64,000 nucleotides of DNA, from assembly GCF_902498065.1 (NCBI RefSeq), contig NZ_CABVIR010000001.1:1364001-1428000 (forward strand). Direction: 5' to 3'. A program made the translations under genes and the position numbers. Under the pieces are notes generated by a model. The model made no database searches and had not been told where the DNA came from. It saw nothing but the letters and a program-made list of their open reading frames with translations. Source of the stretch: Pseudomonas fluorescens (GTDB taxonomy: Bacteria; Pseudomonadota; Gammaproteobacteria; Pseudomonadales; Pseudomonadaceae). Below are positions 26,165 through 33,638 of the stretch, one piece after another (position 1 is the stretch's first letter; every line of letters begins with the position of its first letter).

Positions 26165-26566
26165 GAAAAAAGCTCCAACAGTGCAGCGTTTGCGCAAGGC
26201 GCAATAAGCCAGAAAATAGCTTCGCCCCGGACCAGGAAACTGGCCAGGATGAAGGCGACACACGGGGTGAGGGGCAATGATGGCAGAGGGCTTTTACCGG
26301 CTACAGACGACTTTAGTCGGAAATGAGTCAGGCGGGGCATCCATCCTTGCAGGACGAAGCCGAAACTACCGAAGATTCTTGCCCGACTAATTGCCTGACA
26401 GAATCGCACCACACGACAAGCGGCACTCAGCCCGGTTAACCATCGCTTAACGCTGCGGTCCAAAACTTTACTGGACCGCACGCCCTCAGGTTCTTCTGAT
26501 GCCCAGTGCGGCAGGTTCGACGTTCGCTACGTCGAACTCTCCTTCCGTCCGCACCGGAGATTGCTC
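26165..26566. other. 402-base divergent intergenic region
   Basis: This holds the promoters of the OprD porin (minus) and the DUF2790 gene (plus). Apart from the 9-bp hairpin at 26515-26537 I see no terminator, REP or credible small gene in it. Confidence 0.5.
26515..26537 (+). promoter_or_regulatory. perfect 9-bp hairpin in leader of DUF2790 gene
   Basis: GTTCGACGT (26515-26523), loop TCGCT, ACGTCGAAC (26529-26537). It ends 29 bases before the start codon and lacks a T-run, so it is not a terminator; it may be an operator or an RNA leader structure. Downstream CTCC could also pair with the GGAG ribosome-binding site. Confidence 0.4.
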
Positions 26567-26833
26567 ATGAATACGCGCATTTTGCTGGTTACCGCCGCTC
26601 TCGCCTGCACCGGGTTCGCCGGGCTTGCCCAGGCCAACGACACCGCATCCTCTCAAGCCGTACCCTACGAATACGGGATGCCGCTGCACGTGGCCAAGGT
26701 CGTCGCCCTGACCGAACCCTCGACGCTGGACTGCAAAGTCATTACGGCAAACATGAAGTACATCGATACGTCCGGCAAACCCGCAGAGATCACGTATCGC
26801 AAACTGTCGGATGCGTGCAGTTATCAGGGTTGA
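26567..26833 (+). CDS. DUF2790 small secreted protein
   Basis: 88 residues: signal peptide (ILLVTAALACTGFAGLAQAN) followed by the DUF2790 core YEYGMPLHVAKVVAL ... YIDTSGKPAEITYRKLSDAC, with two Cys that could form a disulfide in the periplasm. This family is common in Pseudomonas, is often encoded in several copies, and has no assigned biochemical function. ATG 26567 has GGAG at 7 bases. Monocistronic, convergent with the DUF1652 gene. Confidence 0.85.
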   Translation: MNTRILLVTAALACTGFAGLAQANDTASSQAVPYEYGMPLHVAKVVALTEPSTLDCKVITANMKYIDTSGKPAEITYRKLSDACSYQG

Positions 26834-26892
26834 TCGAAAACAACGACCGCGGTCTGGCTTCTTGGCCAGACCCGGAATGCGACGAGGATGAG

Positions 26893-27162
26893 TTAAAGCG
26901 CTTGCTTGTCGGGGTGCAGCGTCTGGGTGTTGGCCTGAAGCTGCATGTCGGAGCGCAATGCGGCGATCAGATCGTTTATTTCCCGACATCCATTAAGCGA
27001 CTTGGCATCGATGTCGGTCTTCAATAGATCCACTTGATCGGTTTTACCGTCCGAATACACCTTGACGGTCATTAACAAGTCCGGCGACAACGTGCATTGA
27101 CAACGTTTCGGCAGAAAACTGCTTTCGACGATGTTGCGGAGTTCCAAGGCAGAAAGAAACAT
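26893..27162 (-). CDS. DUF1652 family small protein
   Basis: 89 residues, no signal peptide. The opening FLSALELRNIVESSFLPKRC followed by CTLSPDLLMTVKVY matches my recollection of the Pseudomonas DUF1652 family. Function unknown. The start at ATG 27162 is preceded by AGGAGAGGG, a strong ribosome-binding site, which supports expression. It is divergent from ecotin over 308 bases. Confidence 0.75.
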   Translation of the reverse strand: MFLSALELRNIVESSFLPKRCQCTLSPDLLMTVKVYSDGKTDQVDLLKTDIDAKSLNGCREINDLIAALRSDMQLQANTQTLHPDKQAL

Positions 27163-27470
27163 GGCGACCCTCTCCTGAGTGTGAGTTTGCCAAACAACGA
27201 GCAAATAACTGACTTGTAAAACCCGGTCAGCTTTAAGAACCAGCTACAGCATAAAACATGCCGCACATTTCGCCCTGCAGCTCATCGGCAAATCAATGGT
27301 TTACTCAACTCGTCTATAAATACCCTCATGCAATTTGCAAGAGAGGAGGTTTTGCTTCCTGCAAATTGCAACCTGGTGACGCCAGGTTTGCATTGGCCGC
27401 CCATGGCAGTAAAAATTGCGATCCCGTCCATTCAGTATCCGCTGACCCTACTCACACGCAAGGAGGCTTC
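27163..27470. other. 308-base divergent intergenic region
   Basis: Carries the promoters of the DUF1652 gene and ecotin. TGCAAATTGCAA-like repeats occur (CAATTTGCAAGAG and CCTGCAAATTGCAACC near 27331-27371), a possible operator. No gene or terminator seen. Confidence 0.4.
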
Positions 27471-27953
27471 ATGGGTTCATTGACCTGTGTCACTACCGTC
27501 GGGCTGATAGTTGCCGGGCTTTCGACCGTCGTTCACGCCGCGAAACTCGAAGACGTCGCGCCCTTCCCCAAAGCCGACAGCGGGTTCACCCGCCAGGTTA
27601 TTCACCTGGCGCCACAGCAGCAGGAAGACAGCTACCAGGTCGAAATTCTTGCCGGCAAGACCCTGGCCGTGGACTGCAATCGCCAGCGCCTGGGCGGCAT
27701 GCTCGAAGAGAAGAACCTCGAGGGCTGGGGCTATCCGTTTTACCGTCTGGAAAAAGTGATCGGCCCGATGAGTACCCTAATGGCCTGTCCCGATGGCAAA
27801 AGCCGGCAGGAGTTCGTCCCGGTCGTCGGCGACGGCTTCATGCTGCGCTACAACAGCAAACTGCCGATCGTGCTGTATGTGCCCAAGGAGGTTGAGGTGC
27901 GCTACCGGATCTGGTCGGCGTCCAGCAAGGTTGAAAAAGCCGTTCAGGAATAA
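27471..27953 (+). CDS. eco: ecotin, periplasmic serine-protease inhibitor
   Basis: 160 residues with a signal peptide ending near VVHA. It matches E. coli ecotin along its length: [40 protein letters not shown] and [20 protein letters not shown]. Cys69 and Cys106 correspond to the conserved disulfide that braces the inhibitory loop. The P1 residue, Met84 in mature E. coli ecotin, is Leu103 here. The protein dimerises and blocks trypsin-like, chymotrypsin-like and elastase-like proteases. ATG 27471 has AAGGAGG; the longer upstream frame is not needed. Confidence 0.95.
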   Translation: MGSLTCVTTVGLIVAGLSTVVHAAKLEDVAPFPKADSGFTRQVIHLAPQQQEDSYQVEILAGKTLAVDCNRQRLGGMLEEKNLEGWGYPFYRLEKVIGPMSTLMACPDGKSRQEFVPVVGDGFMLRYNSKLPIVLYVPKEVEVRYRIWSASSKVEKAVQE

Positions 27954-27981
27954 CCACTGCGGCCCGTCCAAATGCAAAACC

Positions 27982-28072
27982 TGTGGGAGCGAGCTTGCTC
28001 GCGAAGGCGATGTGTCAGCTGGCATCTTTGTCGACTGACACACCGCAATCGCGAGCAAGCTCGCTCCCACAG
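27982..28072. repeat. REP pair
   Basis: TGTGGGAGCGAGCTTGCTCG and its inverted copy, about 36 bases apart, between convergent ecotin and threonine dehydratase. Confidence 0.85.
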
Positions 28073-28107
28073 GGGGATTGGGTGATTGCTTGGTCCCCTG
28101 CGCCCGC

Positions 28108-29121
28108 TCACGCCGGGGTGCCGCTCAATGCAGCGCGCTCGGCGACGTGACGCAAGCTGTCGAAATTGATGTTGGCGCCGGAGTCGATGGCCACCAACGT
28201 TTGACCACGCACGCCCGACTGCGCCACGTACTTTTTGATGCCTGCCACAGCCAACGCGCCGGAAGGTTCGGTGATCGAGCGGGTATCGTCGTAGATGTTC
28301 TTGATCGCTGCGCACAGTTCGTCGTTGCTGACGGTCAGCATTTCATCCACACAAAACCGGCAGACTTCGAAACCATAAGCGCCGATCTGAGCCACGGCGA
28401 CGCCATCGGCGAAAGTGCCGACGCTCGGCAAGACAACGCGCTCGCCGACCTCTAACGCAGCGGACAGACACGCGGAATGTTCCGACTCGACGCCGATGAT
28501 GCGGATTTCAGGTCGCAGGTATTTGACGTAAGCGGCGATGCCTGCGATCAGGCCGCCACCGCCCACGGGTACGAAGATCGCGTCGAGCGGTCCTTGGTGT
28601 TGACGGAGGATTTCCATGGCGACGGTGCCCTGCCCGGCGATCACATCCGGGTCGTCGAAGGGCGAAACAAAGGTGCGCCCGGTTTGTTCCGCCAGCTTCA
28701 AGGCGTACGCCAGGGCAAATGGAAAACTCTCCCCGTGCAGCAAGGCCTCGGCGCCCCGACTGCGCACCCCGAGCACTTTTAATTCCGGTGTGGTGGCGGG
28801 CATGACGATGGTGGCGGCGATCCCCAACTCTCGCGCCGCCAGCGCTACGCCCTGGGCATGATTGCCGGCAGACGCGGTGATCACCCCGCGTGCCTTCTGC
28901 TCATCGCTCAGTTGCACCAATTTGTTGTAGGCACCACGGATTTTGAAGGAAAAGGTCGGCTGCAAGTCTTCGCGTTTCAACAGGATCTGGTTGCCCAGGG
29001 CTTCGGACAGCGCTGGCGCTGCTTGCAACGGCGTGCGTACCGCCAGCTCGTACACCGGCGCAGCGAGGATCTTTTTGACGTAGTGCTCGAGCAAGGTCTG
29101 CTGGGCGGGCGTGCTGTTCAT
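28108..29121 (-). CDS. ilvA: threonine dehydratase (threonine ammonia-lyase), short form
   Basis: 337 residues, a fold type II PLP enzyme. FSFKIRGAYNKL contains the PLP lysine and VGGGGLIAGIAAYVK the phosphate-binding glycine loop. It deaminates threonine to 2-oxobutanoate, the first step to isoleucine. It lacks the C-terminal ACT-like regulatory region of E. coli IlvA (514 residues), so end-product inhibition by the usual domain is absent. ATG 29121 has AGGAGA. The attenuator upstream with Ile and Thr codons argues for a biosynthetic rather than catabolic role. Confidence 0.92.
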   Translation of the reverse strand: MNSTPAQQTLLEHYVKKILAAPVYELAVRTPLQAAPALSEALGNQILLKREDLQPTFSFKIRGAYNKLVQLSDEQKARGVITASAGNHAQGVALAARELGIAATIVMPATTPELKVLGVRSRGAEALLHGESFPFALAYALKLAEQTGRTFVSPFDDPDVIAGQGTVAMEILRQHQGPLDAIFVPVGGGGLIAGIAAYVKYLRPEIRIIGVESEHSACLSAALEVGERVVLPSVGTFADGVAVAQIGAYGFEVCRFCVDEMLTVSNDELCAAIKNIYDDTRSITEPSGALAVAGIKKYVAQSGVRGQTLVAIDSGANINFDSLRHVAERAALSGTPA

Positions 29122-29163
29122 GGTCGTCTCCTGACACTGATCAAAACCCGGGAGACGGAAAGT

Positions 29164-29187
29164 AAAAACCCGCCTCTAGGGCGGGTT
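29164..29187 (-). terminator. attenuator terminator upstream of ilvA
   Basis: On the minus strand AACCCGCC, loop CTAGA, GGCGGGTT then TTTA: a GC-rich stem followed by a T-run, 43 bases before the ilvA start codon. It lies between a leader peptide and ilvA, so it regulates rather than ends an upstream gene. Confidence 0.85.
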
Positions 29188-29205
29188 GGGTGCTGCAGTC
29201 GTGAG

Positions 29206-29271
29206 CTAGCCCGCCAGATAAGGAATGGCGGTAATAATGCTTGGCTGGCAACGCAATACGGTGGAAGTCAT
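29206..29271 (-). CDS. ilvA leader peptide
   Basis: A 21-codon frame, ATG 29271 to TAG 29206, too short for ordinary gene calling. It encodes MTSTVLRCQPSIITAI followed by five more residues. Three Ile codons and nearby Thr codons fall just before and within a hairpin (GGCGG 29227-29231 with CCCGCC 29210-29215 as read on the plus strand). The downstream arm can instead pair with the first arm of the terminator, giving the pause, antiterminator and terminator set of classical amino-acid attenuation. When charged tRNA-Ile or tRNA-Thr is scarce, stalling would free the antiterminator and turn on ilvA. Confidence 0.8.
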   Translation of the reverse strand: MTSTVLRCQPSIITAIPYLAG

Positions 29272-29369
29272 GGCTGGAAATTAGCCGGGCATGGCAGTCA
29301 AGTCAATGGCCAATTTTCCCCGGCCTGTGTAGGCTCGCTGTTCTGCTCATTGTCCCAAGGAAGGAAACC

Positions 29370-29705
29370 ATGAAGTCTGTCGCCCTGCCCCTGATTGCCC
29401 TGCTCGCGTTCGCTGGCTACACCGTTTCGGTGATGCTCCAGGCCGAACAGTCGTTGATCGAGTTTGGTATCAGCCTGATGTCGCGACCTGATACGGCGCA
29501 GGTAGTGATAGATCTGTACCTGTTGGCGACGCTGGCCGGGGTGTGGATGTATAGCGATGTGCGCAAGCGTGGGCGGTCGGGGTGGTCCGTTGTTCCCTAT
29601 CTTTTGCTCACTGCGGTTTTTGTGTCGGTTGGGCCGTTGTTGTATCTCGTTGTTCGTGGGCTGCAGGACAGAAAAAAGCCTGTCGACGCCGAACAAGTGG
29701 CCTGA
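29370..29705 (+). CDS. DUF2834 membrane protein
   Basis: 111 residues with three hydrophobic segments: an N-terminal one (VALPLIALLAFAGYTVSVML), a central one (VVIDLYLLATLAGVWMYSDV) and a C-terminal one (VVPYLLLTAVFVSVGPLLYL). The motif LYLLATLAGVWMYSDVRKRG is typical of DUF2834 proteins, whose function is unknown. AAGGAA precedes ATG 29370. It is divergent from ilvA and its leader. Confidence 0.82.
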   Translation: MKSVALPLIALLAFAGYTVSVMLQAEQSLIEFGISLMSRPDTAQVVIDLYLLATLAGVWMYSDVRKRGRSGWSVVPYLLLTAVFVSVGPLLYLVVRGLQDRKKPVDAEQVA

Positions 29706-29731
29706 TTCCGGATTTGTCGGGTTAATGAAAT

Positions 29732-29818
29732 AGCTATCGCGAGCAGGCTCGCTCCCACAGGGGATCTGAGTTGATCACTCGGACTACTGTGGGAGCGAGC
29801 CTGCTCGCGATGACGGCA
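29732..29818. repeat. REP pair
   Basis: CTATCGCGAGCAGGCTCGCT and the inverted TGTGGGAGCGAGCCTGCTCG lie between the convergent DUF2834 and CorA-like genes. Confidence 0.85.
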
Positions 29819-29833
29819 TCACAGCCGCCGATA

Positions 29834-30757
29834 TTATTTCGCCAACCGCCTGAGCCCCAACACCATCACCCCCGCCCCCAGCATCATCACCGTGAGAAAC
29901 AACGGGTAAGAAACCCACCACGGCGTACCTGCCGTCATCATGCTGAACTCGGACATGCCGCCGATGCTCGCAATCAGGTTCAGGGGCAAAAACACCACGT
30001 TGATCAGCGTCAGTTTGCGCAGCAGGTTGTTCATGCTGTTGTTCATCAGGTTGCCCCGGGCATCGATCAGCCCGGAGAACACCGTGGAGTAAATTTCCGC
30101 CTGCTTGTAGCACTGGTTGTTTTCGATGATCAGGTCGTCGATCAGGCCGATGGCCTCGGCGCTGAAGCGCTGCTTTTCCGCGTGGTTGCGCAGCCGTGTC
30201 AGGACCGCGCCGTTGCTGTGAATCGCGTTGATGTAATAGATCAGGCTTTCGCTGAGGTTGAACATCTGGATGAGGTGCTGGTTCTGCATCGACGCGTTGA
30301 ATTTCTGCTGCAATTCCCGTGCAACCAGCTTGATCACTTTGAGGTGACCCAGGTAGTGGTGGATGTTGTTGAACAGCAGATCGAGCAACACATCCAGTGG
30401 CGTGTTCAACTTCTGCCGGGTGCCGAGGCCATGCAGCGGCGAGTCGTCGGTGGCGATCACCAGCAAGCGCTGCGCACAAAACAGCAAACCGCAGGAAGAC
30501 ACTTCAAAGGCCAGGCTGCCGGCACCGGAATAGTTCTCCGGGCGTTTCCAGATCAGGAACAGGTTGTCGGGGTGAAACTCGATGCGCGACACCTCATCCG
30601 GGTCCAGCGCCGAGGCCAACGCGTGTTCATCGAGTTTGAAATGACTGTGCAGCAAGTCACGCTCGGCCGCGTCGGGGTTGCTGAACAGCATCACTTCAGC
30701 GTCCAGCCGTTCGACCGCATGCAACGCGCCATGGGTCAGTTGAAAGCTCTTGATCAT
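29834..30757 (-). CDS. CorA-family divalent cation channel with altered GMN motif
   Basis: 307 residues. A large N-terminal cytoplasmic part is followed by two C-terminal membrane segments (TLINVVFLPLNLIASIGGMS and WWVSYPLFLTVMMLGAGVMV), the CorA/ZntB layout. The signature at the end of the first segment, normally GMN, reads GGMSEF, so the Asn that binds hydrated magnesium is replaced by Ser. The ion may therefore differ from Mg2+. It begins 7 bases after the RimK-like gene and is probably cotranslated with it, which is an unexplained association. Confidence 0.85.
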   Translation of the reverse strand: MIKSFQLTHGALHAVERLDAEVMLFSNPDAAERDLLHSHFKLDEHALASALDPDEVSRIEFHPDNLFLIWKRPENYSGAGSLAFEVSSCGLLFCAQRLLVIATDDSPLHGLGTRQKLNTPLDVLLDLLFNNIHHYLGHLKVIKLVARELQQKFNASMQNQHLIQMFNLSESLIYYINAIHSNGAVLTRLRNHAEKQRFSAEAIGLIDDLIIENNQCYKQAEIYSTVFSGLIDARGNLMNNSMNNLLRKLTLINVVFLPLNLIASIGGMSEFSMMTAGTPWWVSYPLFLTVMMLGAGVMVLGLRRLAK

Positions 30758-30764
30758 CGGCCGG

Positions 30765-32339
30765 TCACCAGGCCTGGCCGCGACGTTTGAGTTCCAGTCG
30801 GCGGACGAACTCTTCCAGTACCAGTGAGTACAAATCGTCTTGCAAATACGCGTCTTCGATGCCGGCGTCCATATTCGGGTTGTCGTTGACCTCGATCACC
30901 ACCACCTTGTCGCCGGACTGTTTGAGGTCAACGCCGTAGAGGCCGTCGCCGATGAGGTTGGCGGTTTTTACCGCCAGCTCCACCACGGCGCGCGGTGCTT
31001 CGTGAACCGCAAGGGTGCGGCATTCGCCGTTGATGTCCTGCCCCTTGGCCTTGTGGTTGTAGATCTGCCAGTGCCCCTTGGACATGAAGTACTGGCAGGC
31101 AAAGATCGGTTTGCGGTTGAGCACGCCAATGCGCCAGTCGTATTCGGTGTAGAAGAACTCCTGAGCCAGCAACAGCACCGAGTGCTCAAACAGTTCGGCG
31201 GTCGCTTCAAGCAAGGCTTGCTGGCTTTCGACCTTGATCACGCCACGGGAGAAACAACCGTCGGGGATCTTCAACACCAGCGGAAATCCCAGGCGCTCGC
31301 CGACCCGTTCGAAATCTTCCGGTCGTTCCTTGTAGAGGATTTCGGTGGCGGGCATGCCCAACTGATGGCTGTTGAGCAGGTCGGTCAGGTAGACCTTGTT
31401 GGTGCAGCGCAGGATCGATGTCGGGTCGTCCATCACCACCAACCCTTCACTCTCGGCTTTTTTCGCAAAACGATAGGTGTGGTTGTCGACGCTTGTGGTC
31501 TCCCGGATCAGCAGCCCGTCGTATTCGGCGATGCGCGCGTAGTCCTTGCGCTCGATCAGCTCTACATCGATGCCCAAGGTCTTGCCGACACGTACGAAAT
31601 TTTCCAGCGCCTTGGGGTTGGACGGCGGCAGCGCTTCCTGCGGATCGTGCAGGATCGCCAGGTCATAACGGGCCACGCGTCGCGACCGTGGCACGCGCCA
31701 GATCTTGCGACTGAACGTGTCGAGTGAGTGGGCGAACTGGTCTTCCTGATCTTCGCGCAACTTGTGCAAGGCGCCAGACTTTATCCCTTCGATGTGCCAA
31801 CCGTTAGTTCGACGAAACTCAACTAACAATATCGGGCACGGAAACACTTCAAACAACTGCCGCGCCAAGTCCTGCAAAGGTTCAATATGCGTCTTGCCAA
31901 AATACAGGGTCAGGGTAAAGCCTTCGGTATCGCTGTAAAGATGATGACTGAGGGCTTTCTCCAACGTTTTATCCAGATCATCCAGCGCCAGACCGTAGAG
32001 CGCTTTGCGCGTCAGTTCGCTGATGGTGCGCACCGACGGAATGACCTTGTGCCCCCGCGCCTCGGCCAGCAAAGAGCAGTAATAACCGTGCCCCAGGTAC
32101 TTGTAGCTGCGGCACAGGTTGATCACCTGGACCCGCTTGCCCTGCTCATTGTCGCGGGTCTGCTCGAGGTATTCCTGAGCCGTGACGATGTCTTCGCTGG
32201 GAAAGTAAGATGCCCAGTCTTCCTTGCGCTCGACGATGATAATCAACTGACTTGAAGTTCTGACCGTGTCATTTAAATAAGTTGCTGCCGGCAAAGTTTG
32301 CTCGGATACTTCGCGCCAATGACCTTGTACCGCTGACAT
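30765..32339 (-). CDS. RimK-like ATP-grasp ligase with N-terminal extension
   Basis: 524 residues. The C-terminal 300 residues are an ATP-grasp of the RimK/glutathione synthetase type: LVLKIPDGCFSRGVIKVE (ATP-binding Lys and loop), AQEFFYTEYDWRIGVL, and VIEVNDNPNMDAGIED (metal ligands). About 200 N-terminal residues precede it, with a conserved LCRSYKYLGHGYYCSLLAEA. RimK proteins ligate amino acids, often glutamate, onto protein or peptide ends. It is divergent from the GNAT-C39 fusion over 92 bases and cotranscribed with the CorA-like gene. Substrate unknown. Confidence 0.87.
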   Translation of the reverse strand: MSAVQGHWREVSEQTLPAATYLNDTVRTSSQLIIIVERKEDWASYFPSEDIVTAQEYLEQTRDNEQGKRVQVINLCRSYKYLGHGYYCSLLAEARGHKVIPSVRTISELTRKALYGLALDDLDKTLEKALSHHLYSDTEGFTLTLYFGKTHIEPLQDLARQLFEVFPCPILLVEFRRTNGWHIEGIKSGALHKLREDQEDQFAHSLDTFSRKIWRVPRSRRVARYDLAILHDPQEALPPSNPKALENFVRVGKTLGIDVELIERKDYARIAEYDGLLIRETTSVDNHTYRFAKKAESEGLVVMDDPTSILRCTNKVYLTDLLNSHQLGMPATEILYKERPEDFERVGERLGFPLVLKIPDGCFSRGVIKVESQQALLEATAELFEHSVLLLAQEFFYTEYDWRIGVLNRKPIFACQYFMSKGHWQIYNHKAKGQDINGECRTLAVHEAPRAVVELAVKTANLIGDGLYGVDLKQSGDKVVVIEVNDNPNMDAGIEDAYLQDDLYSLVLEEFVRRLELKRRGQAW

Positions 32340-32431
32340 AGTGATTGATCCGTTGGAGAACAAGACCTTTCCTATTAAGCACGAACTTTTTCGAAAGTCC
32401 CGTTTCGTTACGCAACTTTTACGGCGGTCAT

Positions 32432-33535
32432 ATGAATCCTGTCTTTCGCTTGGCGGTAGTTGAAGACTTACCCGCGTTGTTGGCACTCGAACAGCAATGT
32501 TTCACCACGGACCGGCTCACCAGTCGCAGTTTTCAATGGATGATCACCCGTGCTCACGGACGACTGCTGGTGGCCCAGCGTGGCGAGCAATTGCTGGGTT
32601 ACGCGGTGGTGTTGTTTCACCGAGGCACATCGCTGGCGCGGCTCTACTCGATTGCCATCGCCGAACAGGCTCGCGGCAGCGGGCTCGGCAAGCAATTGCT
32701 TGAACGCATCGAGGCTTGTGCCCTTGAGCATGACTGCGCGTACCTGCGGCTGGAGGTGCGCATCGACAACCCCGCCGCCATCGCCCTGTATGAGCGCAAC
32801 GGTTATCGGCGTTTCGCACTGATTCACGATTATTACCAGGACCACGCCGATGCGCTGCGCCTGGAGAAACGCATCCTTGAGCATCGTGACTCGCGCAATA
32901 TCAATGTCCCCTGGTACGCCCAGACCACCGATTTCACCTGTGGCCCGGCGTGCCTGTTGATGGCCATGGGCGCGCTGCAAACCGGTCGCGTGCTGGAGCG
33001 CCGCGAAGAATTGCAGATCTGGCGCGAAGCGACCACCGTGTTTATGACTTCGGGTCATGGCGGGTGCAGCCCTCAGGGCCTGGCACTGGCGGCGACGCGA
33101 CGCGGGTTTCGTGTGCGCCTGCAAGTGAGCATGGCTGGGCCGTTGTTCCTCGACGGCGTGCGTGATGAGCATAAAAAAGATGTCATGCGCCTGGTGCACG
33201 AAGAGTTCATGGCCCAACTGGGAGCGACCGACGTCGAACAGATACTCGGCGGACCGCTGGACCTGCCACGGTTACTGAACGACGGCGGACAGCCGATGGT
33301 GTTGATCAGCAGTTACCGGCTGACCCGCTCCAAGTCGCCGCACTGGGTGATCGTCACCGATTGCGATGAGGATTTTGTGTACCTGCACGACCCGGATGTC
33401 GACCATAGCCAGCATCGTCAGCCCATGGACTGCCAGCATTTGCCGGTCAGCCATGGGGAGTTCGAGAAGATGTGCAGTTTCGGGCGCGGCAAGCTCAGGG
33501 CCGCGGTGATTCTGTATGCGCGGGAGAATCACTGA
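32432..33535 (+). CDS. GNAT acetyltransferase fused to C39-like peptidase domain
   Basis: 367 residues. Residues about 1-150 are a RimI-like GNAT domain (IAIAEQARGSGLGKQLLERI is the acetyl-CoA loop; NPAAIALYERNGYRRF follows). Residues about 165-360 are a papain-like C39 domain: the nucleophile in TDFTCGPACLLMAMG and the His in SPHWVIVTDCDEDFVYLHDPD. No ABC transporter domain or membrane segment is present, so this is not a bacteriocin exporter. ATG 32432 was chosen over the frame's earlier ATG because it opens the GNAT fold. Divergent from the RimK-like ligase, suggesting a peptide-tailoring pair. Confidence 0.88.
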   Translation: MNPVFRLAVVEDLPALLALEQQCFTTDRLTSRSFQWMITRAHGRLLVAQRGEQLLGYAVVLFHRGTSLARLYSIAIAEQARGSGLGKQLLERIEACALEHDCAYLRLEVRIDNPAAIALYERNGYRRFALIHDYYQDHADALRLEKRILEHRDSRNINVPWYAQTTDFTCGPACLLMAMGALQTGRVLERREELQIWREATTVFMTSGHGGCSPQGLALAATRRGFRVRLQVSMAGPLFLDGVRDEHKKDVMRLVHEEFMAQLGATDVEQILGGPLDLPRLLNDGGQPMVLISSYRLTRSKSPHWVIVTDCDEDFVYLHDPDVDHSQHRQPMDCQHLPVSHGEFEKMCSFGRGKLRAAVILYARENH

Positions 33536-33552
33536 ACGGTTATTCAGTCCAA

Positions 33553-33629
33553 CGCCGCCATCGCGAGCACGCTCGCTCCCACATTCGATCTCGGTCAACG
33601 GTGGGAGCGAGCCTGCTCGCGATGGCGGC
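33553..33629. repeat. REP pair
   Basis: CCATCGCGAGCACGCTCGCT and the inverted GTGGGAGCGAGCCTGCTCGC lie between the convergent GNAT-C39 and sugar dehydrogenase genes. Confidence 0.85.
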
Positions 33630-33638
33630 GCATTATTT

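Noticed and set aside
27258..27470. Extended N terminus for ecotin
   Set aside because: The added residues precede a clear signal peptide and the internal ATG 27471 has a strong AAGGAGG; the extension is not translated as part of ecotin.
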